Position numbers and translations under genes: made by a program. Source: Runella zeae DSM 19591 (lineage in GTDB: Bacteria > Bacteroidota > Bacteroidia > Cytophagales > Spirosomataceae). From it: a DNA stretch of 64,000 nucleotides. Below are positions 44,209-54,106 of the stretch, piece by piece (the first letter of the stretch is position 1; each line of letters opens with the position of its first letter). Under the pieces are notes generated by a model. The model saw only the letters and a list, made by a program, of their open reading frames with translations. It was not told where the DNA came from and ran no database searches. The DNA lies in the NCBI RefSeq assembly GCF_000423565.1, contig NZ_KE384037.1:248001-312000 (forward strand). The letters run 5' to 3'.

Positions 44209-44880
44209 TCAAAGCCATCCTCCTCCGATGAACATCACGATAACAAGCCACTTATCTTTCAAAGAAGTCCGAATCTGACGGATGGCTTGGTACAAGTGAG
44301 CCTCAATGGTTCGCAGAGATAGATTGAGTTCATTGGCAATTTCTTGGTACTTTTTTCCTTCAAAACGATGCATGACATAGATTTGGCGGCGTTTCAAAGG
44401 CATACTGTTGATGGCATTTTCGACATCGTGATAGAGCTCTTCGTATTGGGTAATGGAGTCGGGCTCATAGGTGGTGGCTATCGAAAACTGCGTGGCATTG
44501 TCTAAGGACGTATTGCGACGCATTTCGCTTCTAACGTAGTCGAAAGCCCGGTGCCTCACCGATGTAAACAAAAACGCCCGAAAAGAAGTAGTAATGGTGC
44601 GGTATAAATGCTGTGTGTGAAACTCATAAAAAATATCCGAAACAATATCTTCGGCAATGGCCTTGGAAGAAACATAACGTACGGCATGGCTGCACAACAA
44701 TGGGTAATATTGCTGAAACAACAACGCTATGCCAGTATCGGGGTTGGTCTCAAAAGCGACTCTAATCATCCGTTCGGGGTCAAGCACCGTATGTTTGGTT
44801 GAGGGATTTTCTCGCTCATGCCTCCCAAAAACCGGTTGGGCCTTATCTTCTTCCTCCATAGTATGCTTGACCATTCTCAT
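44209..44880 (-). CDS. ECF RNA polymerase sigma-70 factor (locus 1)
   Basis: A 223-residue ECF sigma factor of the Bacteroidota FecI-like group. Region 2 has LFQQYYPLLCSHAVRYVSSKAIAEDIVSDIFYEF and FRAFLFTSVRHRAFDYVRSE; region 4 has INSMPLKRRQIYVMHRFEGKKYQEIANELNLSLRTIEAHL. It should transcribe fecR-susC-susD of this locus when released by FecR. Starts at 44880, 44874 and 44859 (MEEEDK) are possible; a promoter-like motif at 44885-44912, also found before the second sigma gene, would leave almost no leader for 44880 and favours 44859. The Lys-rich end and length are normal. Confidence 0.93.
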   Translation of the reverse strand: MRMVKHTMEEEDKAQPVFGRHERENPSTKHTVLDPERMIRVAFETNPDTGIALLFQQYYPLLCSHAVRYVSSKAIAEDIVSDIFYEFHTQHLYRTITTSFRAFLFTSVRHRAFDYVRSEMRRNTSLDNATQFSIATTYEPDSITQYEELYHDVENAINSMPLKRRQIYVMHRFEGKKYQEIANELNLSLRTIEAHLYQAIRQIRTSLKDKWLVIVMFIGGGWL

Positions 44881-44884
44881 TTTC

Positions 44885-44912
44885 TATATAAAGATAAGTT
44901 TTTTCTTGGAAA
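44885..44912 (-). promoter_or_regulatory. Motif shared by both ECF sigma genes, copy 1
   Basis: On the minus strand TTTCC, a Lys-codon-like A run, then ACTTATCTTTATATA matches the region before the second sigma gene (55859-55883). TATCTTTA fits TAnnTTTG at 7 of 8 positions. It probably is the sigma gene promoter. Confidence 0.45.
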
Positions 44913-45241
44913 CGTTTTATTTAAACCTGTTTTTGAGATAGACGTTTTTGTCCGCAGAAAACACTTAGTGAGAAATAGGATTTTTTTACTTATTTTTTTA
45001 ATTTATATCAAAAGAAGACCTCGGTATTTCCAACGCCTCTTTCTTATCAGGGCCTTGCAATGCTATTTTTATGGCTTCTTCTTGAAAATACGCACTTCTA
45101 AAAACAGAAATCATCGTACTGATTATCAACAAATTACAAACTTGAACAAACTTGCTCCAATTTGAACACCGTTTGCATAGGTCTTCTATGTGTCTTTGCT
45201 GAGATTTGCGCTCTCAATTTTTATTTCAATTCTTAATTTTT
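44913..45241. other. Intergenic region without a gene
   Basis: This stretch separates divergent genes (sigma factor and DUF2911 protein). It is AT-rich with short open frames but none with family similarity or coding-like composition. It contains ACACTTAGTGAG (44961-44972). Promoter signals for the DUF2911 gene must lie near its right end; TGTCTTTG close to 45190 is a partial match. Confidence 0.5.
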
Positions 45242-45778
45242 ATGTCAGCTATGCAAAAGAATGCAAAAATCACCCTGTCTTTACTCACGATTTTGGCAGT
45301 TTGTCTGGGAAGTTTTTCGGTTTGGGCTCAAGACAAAAACAGCCGGCCTAGTCCGCCCGCCCAAGTTTCTCAAAAAGTAGAAAATACCAACATTACCATC
45401 AGCTACGGGCAGCCTTCGGTAAAAGGTCGAAAAATATGGGGAGAACTCGTGCCTTACGGACAGGTATGGCGTACAGGTGCCAACGAAGCTACGACCTTTG
45501 AGATAAGCCAAGATGTGAAAGTAGAAGGGCAAATCTTAGCCCAAGGCAAATACGGCTTTTTTACCATTCCTAACGAAAAAGAATGGACGATTATCTTTAA
45601 TAAAGTACCTAACCAATGGGGTGCTTTCAAGTATGATGACAAGCAAGACGCTTTGCGCGTCAGTGTAAAACCCAAAAAATCTTCAAAATTTCACGAACAA
45701 CTTACCTATACCATTTCGCCTAAAGGAACAGTCGCGATTTTGTGGGAAAATTTAGAAGTAAACTTCAAGGTAAAATAA
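45242..45778 (+). CDS. DUF2911-family exported protein
   Basis: A 178-residue protein with a signal peptide (hydrophobic ITLSLLTILAVCLGSFSVWAQ) and one DUF2911 domain: ITISYGQPSVKGRKIWGELVPYGQVWRTGANEATT, then AQGKYGFFTIPNEKEWTIIFN. The family is widespread and periplasmic in Bacteroidota but without known function. It is the only plus-strand gene in the right half of the window, lies divergent from the sigma factor of locus 1, and ends at a bidirectional terminator. An in-frame ATG at 45251 could also be used. Confidence 0.87.
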   Translation: MSAMQKNAKITLSLLTILAVCLGSFSVWAQDKNSRPSPPAQVSQKVENTNITISYGQPSVKGRKIWGELVPYGQVWRTGANEATTFEISQDVKVEGQILAQGKYGFFTIPNEKEWTIIFNKVPNQWGAFKYDDKQDALRVSVKPKKSSKFHEQLTYTISPKGTVAILWENLEVNFKVK

Positions 45779-45818
45779 GAATCTACTAGCTCATTTACAG
45801 CCATTTTAACATTCATTT

Positions 45819-45847
45819 TGTGGGGGTCGCTTGCGGCGACCTCCACA
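45819..45847. terminator. Bidirectional terminator
   Basis: TGTGGGGGTCGC and GCGACCTCCACA pair with one mismatch and a 5-base loop, between converging genes ending at 45778 and 45874. T-rich stretches lie on both sides. Confidence 0.7.
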
Positions 45848-45873
45848 TTTTGCCATTTATTTAAACTCTTTTT

Positions 45874-47505
45874 CTATTCCAATCCCAATACCTGTTTACC
45901 TTCCAGCAGTTTGGCTTTCAGTTGGGGATAGTTTACGTTTTGAATCGTAGTTTTATTGTCTAGTGCCAGTGCCGCAGCCGTACCCGCCGATTGCCCCAAA
46001 ATCATAAAAGTCCATTCCAGGCGAATCGCTCCGTAAGCAATATGACTTGATGAGGGGCAAGTAGGCGTAATTAAGTTGGTACATTGGGACGCTTTAGGAA
46101 CCAAAGATCGGTACGAAATAGGCAACGGTTGCCAATAATCACCCCCAAATACAAAGCCTTCGTTGTAAGCGTAGCCGTCTTTGACGATGCGCCGCACGCT
46201 GTGTACATCTGTAGGCCAATACGCCATGCCGATAGGGTCAGATACGGGTGTGGGGTTTTGTTTTTTGACATGATGCTCCGTAATCACGTAATCAGACACC
46301 ATTCGGCGCGCATCGCGTACATAAAACATTCGAGGCCAGCCGTCATTGTCAGTAAATTCATCTTTGGGCAACCCCCAACTAGCCCACTCTTTTTGCAAAG
46401 CGGAGTCGAGTTGGCCTACTTCAGGGTCATTGGCTAAGAAGTAAAAAAGCCCTTGCGTAAACGTTTTATGTTCTTCCAATATCCTTTCTCGCACAGCGTA
46501 GCTACCTTCTGGGTAGTCGATATTCATACCGTAGAGGTTATGCGATAGGTCGTGCCAAGCACCTAAGTCCGTTTTGCCGTTGGGAAGTCCTGCGCCAGGC
46601 CGATACAATTTTCCACCTGCTTTGATATACCGCAGATAAATCTCGTATTGACCTCGGTCGTAGTCCTTAGGTTTAGTAAACGGAATTTGATTGTCAGGAT
46701 TTTTGGTCAAACACATCCGAAAACAAAACGCCTGTAGGCGTTTATCTCCCGCGCCAGGTGTTCCTAGAGGTTCGTTCTGAATCGTCGGAATCACTCCGCT
46801 GTTTGGATCATTGGGGTTTTTATAAGGGTTTACTTTGACCAAAAATTGTGCATGATCGGTTTCGGCACGAATACCGTTACGGGTTTCATGGTAAACAGAA
46901 TTGGCCTCACGTCCTACCGTTGTACTGACACCAGCCCGCGCCAGCAAATCTCCTTCAATGGTCGCATCCACGAAAAATTTTCCCTTGAATACTTCTCCTT
47001 TTTCGGTACGAATTTCGGTAATAGTGGTATTTTTTTTACTGACCGCTTGGGGCGTTTCGGCCAAGCGTCTTCCCAGAAATACTTCGATTTTGTGTTCTTT
47101 TATCCAATCATTAAACACCTGTTCTGCTACCTTCGACTCAAACCGCCAGAGACTTGTGTTTTTTACTTTGTTATTGAGCGCGTTCTCAAAAGCCTCTTCT
47201 CTTCCATAGACTTTGGCGATACGGCGATAAAACTCCAGTGCTAACCCTCCCACGGCGGGGCTATTTTGAAAATCTTTATGATTGTCAATGTCAGTTCCAC
47301 CAAGCCCTTCTACACTCATTCCGCCAATGTGCTTAGTGGGTTCGAGAAGCGCTACACTTTTCCCCATTTTGGCCAACTGAATTGCCGCCGTCACTCCTGC
47401 TGCCGTTCCGCCATAGATGACCACATCGTAAGAAAATTTGGTTTTTTGGGGCTGAAATGAAGTCAGCCCCAAAAAAGTGAAGAACAACGTCAGTGTTTTT
47501 CTCAT
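45874..47505 (-). CDS. Exported FAD-dependent oxidoreductase, distal copy (locus 2)
   Basis: A 543-residue protein of the FAD_oxidored (PF12831-like) family. Signal peptide about 1-18. The dinucleotide site is YDVVIYGGTAAGVTAAIQLA near 26-45, followed by KHIGGMSVEGLGGTD. The body has the family blocks FFVDATIEGDLLARAGV, YYLANDPEVG-like AFLANDPEV and RDARRMVSDYVITEHHV, and the C-terminal SHIAYGAIRLEWTFMILGQSAGTAAALA. Overlaps its paralogue by four bases (ATGA, 47502-47505), so translation is coupled. Flavin loading of a Sec-exported protein is unusual. Substrate unknown; a sugar or sugar acid is likely from the SusCD context. Confidence 0.85.
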   Translation of the reverse strand: MRKTLTLFFTFLGLTSFQPQKTKFSYDVVIYGGTAAGVTAAIQLAKMGKSVALLEPTKHIGGMSVEGLGGTDIDNHKDFQNSPAVGGLALEFYRRIAKVYGREEAFENALNNKVKNTSLWRFESKVAEQVFNDWIKEHKIEVFLGRRLAETPQAVSKKNTTITEIRTEKGEVFKGKFFVDATIEGDLLARAGVSTTVGREANSVYHETRNGIRAETDHAQFLVKVNPYKNPNDPNSGVIPTIQNEPLGTPGAGDKRLQAFCFRMCLTKNPDNQIPFTKPKDYDRGQYEIYLRYIKAGGKLYRPGAGLPNGKTDLGAWHDLSHNLYGMNIDYPEGSYAVRERILEEHKTFTQGLFYFLANDPEVGQLDSALQKEWASWGLPKDEFTDNDGWPRMFYVRDARRMVSDYVITEHHVKKQNPTPVSDPIGMAYWPTDVHSVRRIVKDGYAYNEGFVFGGDYWQPLPISYRSLVPKASQCTNLITPTCPSSSHIAYGAIRLEWTFMILGQSAGTAAALALDNKTTIQNVNYPQLKAKLLEGKQVLGLE

Positions 47506-49076
47506 TTTTTACCATCTTTTTCTCCATCCCAAATTTGGTGATTAATGCTCAAAATCACTCCTTTCTCTTTTAAATTTGTCTGTAAATCAGCGATGTCTAA
47601 TTTCTGAACGGATTTTTTTTGACGAGCGGCCATTGCTGCGGCAATGCCAGCACTATTTCCTAGCTGCATCCAGGTACATTCCACCCGTGCTGAACAAAAC
47701 GCGACATGCGACACCGATAAGCATACTGGCACAAGTAGATTGGTGCATTCTTGCTGCTTGGGCAAAATAGTACGGTACGAAAATTCGTAGGGTTTGGTCA
47801 ATACTTCCCAGATTCGTCCTTCATTGACAAATTGGGTTTTAGATACAGCCACGCGTTGTACGTGATGACTATCTATCCAATGGGAGCCCAAACAAATCGC
47901 ATCAGGTTTTGTACGTTCTTCCAAAATATCCTTTTGGGTCTGCACCAATTCGCCCTTCATTCGTCGTGCCTCACGAATGTAAAGATAATAGGGGAAATTT
48001 CCGTTGTCCTTGAACTCATCAGCCGTAAGACCATATTGATTTACCGCATCGTGTAAATTACGTGGGACCGAGGGGTCATTGGCCAAGTAATATAAAAGAC
48101 CCAAAGTCCAGTTTTTATGGTCATCATAGATAGCTTTTCTTTCGGGATAATCGGCATCGGGGTAGTTGACATTCCCGCCAAAGTGCCCTAAAGAGATGAT
48201 TGATTTCTGTTTGTTGTTGGTTTCGTATTTCCCTTTGGGATAATTCCAACCGTACAAATCAATGATGTCTTTGAACTTGACATTGGGCTCATTTTTAAGC
48301 CATCGCGAAAGCAATATATAACGCTGAGGTTCGTAACGTTCGGGTTTGGGAAAAGGAACTCGGTCGTCTCTTGTTGACATCATCACCCGAAAGTTATAAT
48401 TCATCACCCGTTTATCGGCTTGCCCTTCGGTAAGTGTGCTTCGCTCGGCAAATCCAGGTAGTAGTTTGCCATTATCATCATAGGGAGAAGCTTCAATGGG
48501 AGTATCAATAAACCTTACACCCGCCAATGACTCACCATACTGGTCTTTGCTTTCACGCCCATACGTATAAGATACTCCCGACCGTGACATCAAATCTCCT
48601 TCATAGGTAGCATCAATGAATACTTTGCCCGTAACGGTGGTGCCGTTTGATAATGTAATGGTCTGAATAGCAGCATTTTTCTTATTTACTTTTTGGGCAA
48701 ATGCTTCATAGACAACCTTGACGTTTGCTTCTCTCAAAAGGTCATTGAAGACTTTCTCGGCTACATGCGATTCAAAGTAAAACTCGGTTTTAGGTTTTCC
48801 GTAAAATTGACTCATACGACTATAAAACTCTAACGGTAATCCCGAAATAGTTTCTTCAATCATGTGTTCAGACTCGGCAGTGCCAATACCGCTGGTATTT
48901 AGTCCTCCGACATGTTTTGTCTGCTCTATGAGCATCACTTTTGCCCCTTCACGAGCGGCAGCCACGGCAGCAATGACACCGCCTGGTGTGCCGCCATATA
49001 CCACTACATCGAAAGAAGCCTGAGCATACGCCAGCCAAGTATTCAGTATTAATAAGAGGGTAAGACAAATTTTCAT
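47502..49076 (-). CDS. Exported FAD-dependent oxidoreductase, proximal copy (locus 2)
   Basis: A 524-residue paralogue of the next gene, clearly related over the full length. Signal peptide MKICLTLLLILNTWLAYAQ; cofactor site FDVVVYGGTPGGVIAAVAAA; KHVGGLNTSGIGTAE; FIDATYEGDLMSRSGV; REARRMKGELVQTQKDI; C-terminal CTWMQLGNSAGIAAAMAA. Direct fourth position after sigma, fecR, susC and susD. Two different copies suggest two steps or two forms of substrate. Family members are sometimes named xanthan lyase, a label that the flavin motif does not support. Gene gap to susD is 87 bases and holds a hairpin. Confidence 0.85.
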   Translation of the reverse strand: MKICLTLLLILNTWLAYAQASFDVVVYGGTPGGVIAAVAAAREGAKVMLIEQTKHVGGLNTSGIGTAESEHMIEETISGLPLEFYSRMSQFYGKPKTEFYFESHVAEKVFNDLLREANVKVVYEAFAQKVNKKNAAIQTITLSNGTTVTGKVFIDATYEGDLMSRSGVSYTYGRESKDQYGESLAGVRFIDTPIEASPYDDNGKLLPGFAERSTLTEGQADKRVMNYNFRVMMSTRDDRVPFPKPERYEPQRYILLSRWLKNEPNVKFKDIIDLYGWNYPKGKYETNNKQKSIISLGHFGGNVNYPDADYPERKAIYDDHKNWTLGLLYYLANDPSVPRNLHDAVNQYGLTADEFKDNGNFPYYLYIREARRMKGELVQTQKDILEERTKPDAICLGSHWIDSHHVQRVAVSKTQFVNEGRIWEVLTKPYEFSYRTILPKQQECTNLLVPVCLSVSHVAFCSARVECTWMQLGNSAGIAAAMAARQKKSVQKLDIADLQTNLKEKGVILSINHQIWDGEKDGKK

Positions 49077-49109
49077 ATTAAAATAAAAGTGTAAAAGGTG
49101 AATATTAAA

Positions 49110-49146
49110 GCCATTCTGAGGGGTTAACCTTTAAGCTCAGAATGGC
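49110..49146 (-). terminator. Stem-loop after susD of locus 2
   Basis: GCCATTCTGAG and CTCAGAATGGC pair perfectly over 11 bases with a 15-base loop that contains GGTTAACC. It lies 17 bases past the susD stop and is followed on the minus strand by TTTAATATT. It may partly terminate transcripts so that the oxidoreductases are made at lower level. Confidence 0.65.
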
Positions 49147-49163
49147 CATACTAGTATCAACAA

Positions 49164-50588
49164 TCAATAACCAGGGTTTTGTACCAAAGCTGGATTTACA
49201 TCAATCTCTTGAATTGGAATAGGATAAAGCAGGTGCTTTGCTTCGGCATTTATTCCTATTTTTTTCATCTTTTCAATGTATTTTCCTGTTCTTAGCAAAT
49301 CCCAACGACGATGTCCTTCAAAACAAAGCTCCCAACTTCTTTCTTGCCAAATTGCCTCACGCAATTGTGTTTGAGTCAGGTTACTGAAGTCTTTTAAATC
49401 TGTTGGCGTTTTTCGTGCCCTTGCCCGCACGGTATTAATGGCCGTATAAGCCTCGGTGGTAGGGCCACTTAATTCATTGAGAGCTTCGGCATACATCAAC
49501 AATACATCGGCATAGCGAATGACTAAAAAGTTGTTTCGCGCCGACTGCGACCCACAAGCCTGTGGATCCCAATATTTGTCCAAATGAGGCCCCGTACGCG
49601 AGGCTACTACGGTGCCGTTGGCTATTTTTTTCTCATAAATCACCGTTACGTCTTTCCGTAAATCTCCTGACAAGTATGAAGCCGCGTGCTGTGGTACTAC
49701 TTGATAGCTTCCCCCCGTCAAATTAATAGGATAGCTGAAGTATATAGAAAAATTTACTGCCATTGGGCTGCCATACGCAGGCAAGACACAACTGTACTGA
49801 ATCGAAAAAATATGTTCAGGGCCATTCTCTTTTTCGGGTAAAAAGACATCCTTAAAATCAGGGACCAAAGCGTATGTTTTTGAATCTATGACCTCTTTAG
49901 CTTTAGAAGCCGCATTGGCCCAGTCTTTACGGGTTAAATATACCTTTGCCAACATGGATTTAGCTGCCCCAATCGTTGCTCTGCCATTTTCGGAAGCTAC
50001 GGTATATTTTACTGGGAGCGTTTTTTCAGCCTCTTGTAAATCAGAAATTATTTGCTGATACACTTTTTCGGCTGGTTCGCGGGGGATCTGCACATTGATA
50101 ACATCATTGGAAACACTCGTTACAAGGGGTATATCTCCAAAAGCTCGTACCAAATTAAAGTAGGCCAACGCGCGTAAAAACTTGGCTTCGCCCACAATTT
50201 GATCCCGTAGCTTGGTATCCATCGTAATCTTAGGAACATTGACAATCACCCGATTGGCGCGGTCAATCAATACATAACTATTGGTGTAAAACCCATCAAA
50301 CAAGCTCGTTCCACTGTTAAATAGATTCTTATGTATCTCATCTCCACTGCCATTGTCTTCGCGTACTTCGCATTCATCACTGTTGAGATCCGCCAAATTA
50401 ATCATGGTCATGCCATAGACATTTTTGAGGCGGTCATATACGCCATTGATGGCAGAAGTGGCGTCGGCGGCAGAATTAAAGGAATTTGATTCTTCAAAAA
50501 AACTGAGAGGTACCTCTTCCAAGTTTTTTTCACATGCTGTCAACAGAAATACTGTGAGCAATGCCGAAAGTAAGGTTGTATTTTTCAT
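49164..50588 (-). CDS. SusD/RagB-family lipoprotein (locus 2)
   Basis: A 474-residue lipoprotein with lipobox LTAC (lipidated Cys19) and EKNLEEVPLSF. The helical N-terminal half has AKFLRALAYFNLVRAFGDIPLV; the C-terminal half has VIRYADVLLMYAEALNELSG, INTVRARARKTP, ERSWELCFEGHRRWDLLRTG and the end VNPALVQNPGY, all classical SusD features. It pairs with the SusC gene 20 bases upstream. The frame extends upstream to 50633 over the end of susC; the signal peptide fixes the start at 50588. Confidence 0.93.
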   Translation of the reverse strand: MKNTTLLSALLTVFLLTACEKNLEEVPLSFFEESNSFNSAADATSAINGVYDRLKNVYGMTMINLADLNSDECEVREDNGSGDEIHKNLFNSGTSLFDGFYTNSYVLIDRANRVIVNVPKITMDTKLRDQIVGEAKFLRALAYFNLVRAFGDIPLVTSVSNDVINVQIPREPAEKVYQQIISDLQEAEKTLPVKYTVASENGRATIGAAKSMLAKVYLTRKDWANAASKAKEVIDSKTYALVPDFKDVFLPEKENGPEHIFSIQYSCVLPAYGSPMAVNFSIYFSYPINLTGGSYQVVPQHAASYLSGDLRKDVTVIYEKKIANGTVVASRTGPHLDKYWDPQACGSQSARNNFLVIRYADVLLMYAEALNELSGPTTEAYTAINTVRARARKTPTDLKDFSNLTQTQLREAIWQERSWELCFEGHRRWDLLRTGKYIEKMKKIGINAEAKHLLYPIPIQEIDVNPALVQNPGY

Positions 50589-50608
50589 CTTTAATTTTTT
50601 TAATCTGA

Positions 50609-53600
50609 TCAGAAAGAAAGAGTAGCCCCACAAGTAAAGGTACGAGCGGCAGGATAAGCGTAATTATCGACACCGTATTGCACATTGCTCGTAAAATCAG
50701 AGTTTACTTCTGGGTCGAAACCACGATAAGAAGTAAACGTCCATAAGTTTTGGCCACTTATGTAAACGCGTGCCCGTTTAACAAACTTTGTCCGAAGGGG
50801 GAGTTGATAGCCCAATGATACATTTTTGACGCGGAGAAATGAACCGTCTTCAATGTAGAATGAGTCTGTTCCAGTGTTTCGCCATTGCCGAATCGACGGC
50901 AATGTATTCGAGGGTTTATCAGCCCGCCAAGCACCCTCAATGACAGTTCGGAGTAAATTATCACTGGGGTCTGACTGTTCCATTGATTTCCGTGTGACAT
51001 TCAACAGTTTGTTTCCCTGTGTACCTTGCAGAAAAATAGAAAAATCAAAAGATTGGTAAGAAAGAGTATTAGTCAGGCCAAAAATAAATTTGGGAAGTCC
51101 AGTCCCCAAAATTTGGCGGTCGGTGGCTTCATTAAAAATGCCATCTCCATTTAAGTCCTTATAACGAATAGCACCCGGCAAATCTCCCGAACGAGCCAAC
51201 GTTCCTGCTGCTTTGATTTCGTCGGCTGTTTGCCAAATACCATCAAAGACATTTCCGTAAAATGAACCAACAGACTCCCCAACTTTCACGATGGAATTGC
51301 CCGTAAAAAACTGGTCAGCGTTGTTGAGTCTGATCACCTTATTACGATTAAATGAGATATTACCATTGGTTTTCCATTGAAATTTGCCGTCTATATTGAC
51401 CGAATTGACGCTCAACTCCACGCCTTTATTTTCTAAACTACCCACGTTTCTAGTAACACTTGTAAAACCAGTGGTGGCAGGTAGTTCAACACCTAACAAC
51501 AAGTCTGTGGTCGTTTTGATGTAATAATCAGCGGTCAATTGAAGACGATTGTTGAATAATCCCAAATCAAAACCAGCATCAAGTTGGGCGGTTTTTTCCC
51601 AACGCAAATCTGGATTGGCGATGCGTGAAGCCTGAATCATCAACACTTCTTGGTCACCAAATACCGTACGTGCAGTGCCATACTGTGACAATGAATTGTA
51701 AAGACCAATGCCGTCATTGCCTGTGATACCATAACTCAAGCGCAGTTTTAGCTCACTTATCCAACGGTTATTTTTTAAAAAGTTCTCATCCGAAATCCGC
51801 CAAGCAAATGCTCCTGATGGAAAAAATCCGTACTTATTATTAGCTCCAAAACGCGACGAACCATCCACTCGACCCGTTATGGTGAGCAAATAACGATCTT
51901 TGAAGCGATAATTCAGCCTTCCTAAATAGGAGTTCAAGCCCCATTCCTGCACTCCACCCGTTGATGGAAGCGGTTTGTTTGCTAACCCAATGTTGTTGGC
52001 ACCAAGGGTATAATTTGGAAAATCTTGCGCTTCGGCGTAGGTGCGTTCTTCACGATTGTTCTGAAATGTCACCCCTGCTACGGCATCCAATGTATGCTCA
52101 TTAAAGGTCTTTGTATAAGTCAAGATGTTTTCATTCAGCAAATTAATGTTGTTAGAGGTACCATTACTTCCATAGCCATTCACGGTATTAGCGATGAGTG
52201 TCTGAGGCGTATAGAAGATGTTGCGACGAGAATTGAGAATATCCGTACCTATACTGATGCGTGCAGTCAAGCCCTCCGCGAGCGTAATATCCCCAAAAAC
52301 ACTTCCTAGAACACGGTCACTAGTGAGAAGATTGGTGCTAGTCCTAGCCACTGCCACAGGATTGGCGACCGAGCTAAATCCCGAACCTGGCCCTACATTT
52401 AGAAGCTGATAACTGCCCGTTGCATCATAAATAGGACTAGCAGGAGACGCTCGCAGTGCCAAGCCTACCAAGCTGCTACTGCCTACTTCGTTGACACTAT
52501 TGTTATAACTACGGGTTATGGTAAAATTTGCCCCTATTTTTAGTCGATTACTGACTCTGGCATCTAAATTAATACGAGAAGTATAACGCTTGAAATTAGA
52601 AGTAATCACAATACCGTCTTGGTTAAAATAGTTGCCACTCACAATATACCTCAACTTATCTGTCCCACCCGAAACCGATAACTGGTAATTCTGCATGGGT
52701 GCTCCCTGAAAGATTTCTTTTTGCCAATTAGTACCCACTCCATACTCCGATGGTTTTTTGGGGTACGCTCCCGTTGGATTTCCGTAGCGTTCGGCAAAAT
52801 TTAGATTTCTTAATTGCTCGTTTTTGGCAGCAGTATGCTCCTCAGCAGTAGCCATATCAAGCATCTTGGTGACTTTTTGATAGCCATAATAAACGTCGAA
52901 ATCAACCGTAGCTTGTCCTTCTTTTCCACGCTTGGTAGTGACCAATACCACTCCATTGGCACCACGAGACCCATAAATGGCCGTAGCAGAGGCATCTTTT
53001 AATATTTCGATAGATTCGATATCATTAGGATTGATTGTCGCTAGTGGATTAGGATATAGTATTGAGTTGCCTGCTCCTGTTGCGGGGGCAGGATTAGTAA
53101 CTGGAAAACCATCAATGACATAGAGAGGGTCGTTACTAGCTGAAATAGAATTACCACCTCTGATCCGAATCGTAATTCCACCGCCAGGAGCATTGGAGGA
53201 GTTGGTTACTTGCACTCCTGATACACGCCCTTGCAGGGCTTGGTTAAACGAACTCACGGGTTGAGCTTTCAATTCAGTCGACCCAATAGAACCCACTGCT
53301 CCCGTCAAATCTCGCTTTTTTACAGCACCATATCCCACTACTACAACTTCACTTAGGGCTTTGGTATCCGTTTTAAGACTAATATCAAATTGTGTACGAT
53401 TACCTACCACTAATTCTTGTGATTCATAACCTACAAAGCTAAAAACTAGAATTGCCTTCTCATTAGGAACGGTGATTGAAAACTCTCCATTGGGATTGGT
53501 AGTAGCTCCTCGTTGGGTTCCTTTCAACAAAACATTTACACCAGGCAGCGCTTCTCCTTTATCAGCATCTACCACTTTGCCTTTGATGACCTGCTCTAAG

Positions 53601-54076
53601 GCATTTTGATGTGATACTCTTTGCAAAGGCGCTATTTCTTGAGAGGACTTTATTTCAACCATGGCAGCGTCCATTTCTTGCTGATTTGCAGAGGTATTTT
53701 CGGCGGCTTTTTGTGATTTTTTATCTGCAATCACTAAATAAGAACTGGTATTTACCTTCTTAAATCGCAACCCTAACGGACGTAAAATATGCGTTAAGTT
53801 TTTTTCTACATCCCACCGATTATTGATTACTTCTGGTCTTACGGTCATCCCTTCCACCACTTTTCGCTCAAACATAATTTCCACCCCATATTGGGTTTTT
53901 AGGTCGCTAAGTACGTCTTTGAGAAGACGAGAGGCACCATAGCGTGTCTGTTCGGTCGTCTTGTGAGGATTGTCTTGGGCTTTGGCAAAGGCTTGCGACC
54001 AGCCCAATTGCTTCCCAAAAAACAATACGCCTATCATAAGCCCCATTTTTGAGGCTTTTTGTATTTGTTTATTCAT
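50609..54076 (-). CDS. SusC/RagA-family TonB-dependent transporter with STN domain (locus 2)
   Basis: A 1155-residue transporter. After a signal peptide comes an STN domain at about 47-118 (SRLLKDVLSDLKTQYGVEIM, ending SSYLVIADK), a carboxypeptidase-like domain at about 163-245 (GEALPGVNVLLKGTQRGATT), the plug with DASATAIYGSRGANGVVLVT, then the barrel with end AARTFTCGATLSF. The sequence differs from the first SusC mainly in the loops, so ligands likely differ. The preceding fecR gene is 30 bases away. STN plus adjacent FecR/sigma predicts trans-envelope induction by substrate. Confidence 0.95.
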   Translation of the reverse strand: MNKQIQKASKMGLMIGVLFFGKQLGWSQAFAKAQDNPHKTTEQTRYGASRLLKDVLSDLKTQYGVEIMFERKVVEGMTVRPEVINNRWDVEKNLTHILRPLGLRFKKVNTSSYLVIADKKSQKAAENTSANQQEMDAAMVEIKSSQEIAPLQRVSHQNALEQVIKGKVVDADKGEALPGVNVLLKGTQRGATTNPNGEFSITVPNEKAILVFSFVGYESQELVVGNRTQFDISLKTDTKALSEVVVVGYGAVKKRDLTGAVGSIGSTELKAQPVSSFNQALQGRVSGVQVTNSSNAPGGGITIRIRGGNSISASNDPLYVIDGFPVTNPAPATGAGNSILYPNPLATINPNDIESIEILKDASATAIYGSRGANGVVLVTTKRGKEGQATVDFDVYYGYQKVTKMLDMATAEEHTAAKNEQLRNLNFAERYGNPTGAYPKKPSEYGVGTNWQKEIFQGAPMQNYQLSVSGGTDKLRYIVSGNYFNQDGIVITSNFKRYTSRINLDARVSNRLKIGANFTITRSYNNSVNEVGSSSLVGLALRASPASPIYDATGSYQLLNVGPGSGFSSVANPVAVARTSTNLLTSDRVLGSVFGDITLAEGLTARISIGTDILNSRRNIFYTPQTLIANTVNGYGSNGTSNNINLLNENILTYTKTFNEHTLDAVAGVTFQNNREERTYAEAQDFPNYTLGANNIGLANKPLPSTGGVQEWGLNSYLGRLNYRFKDRYLLTITGRVDGSSRFGANNKYGFFPSGAFAWRISDENFLKNNRWISELKLRLSYGITGNDGIGLYNSLSQYGTARTVFGDQEVLMIQASRIANPDLRWEKTAQLDAGFDLGLFNNRLQLTADYYIKTTTDLLLGVELPATTGFTSVTRNVGSLENKGVELSVNSVNIDGKFQWKTNGNISFNRNKVIRLNNADQFFTGNSIVKVGESVGSFYGNVFDGIWQTADEIKAAGTLARSGDLPGAIRYKDLNGDGIFNEATDRQILGTGLPKFIFGLTNTLSYQSFDFSIFLQGTQGNKLLNVTRKSMEQSDPSDNLLRTVIEGAWRADKPSNTLPSIRQWRNTGTDSFYIEDGSFLRVKNVSLGYQLPLRTKFVKRARVYISGQNLWTFTSYRGFDPEVNSDFTSNVQYGVDNYAYPAARTFTCGATLSF

Positions 54077-54106
54077 AAAAACTAGAGTTGAAAGTATGCT
54101 ATCGAA

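Noticed and set aside
44818-45165. Possible 115-codon gene between the sigma and DUF2911 genes
   Set aside because: It overlaps the sigma gene start in antisense and its composition (Phe, Ile, Lys, Arg) is what AT-rich non-coding DNA yields.
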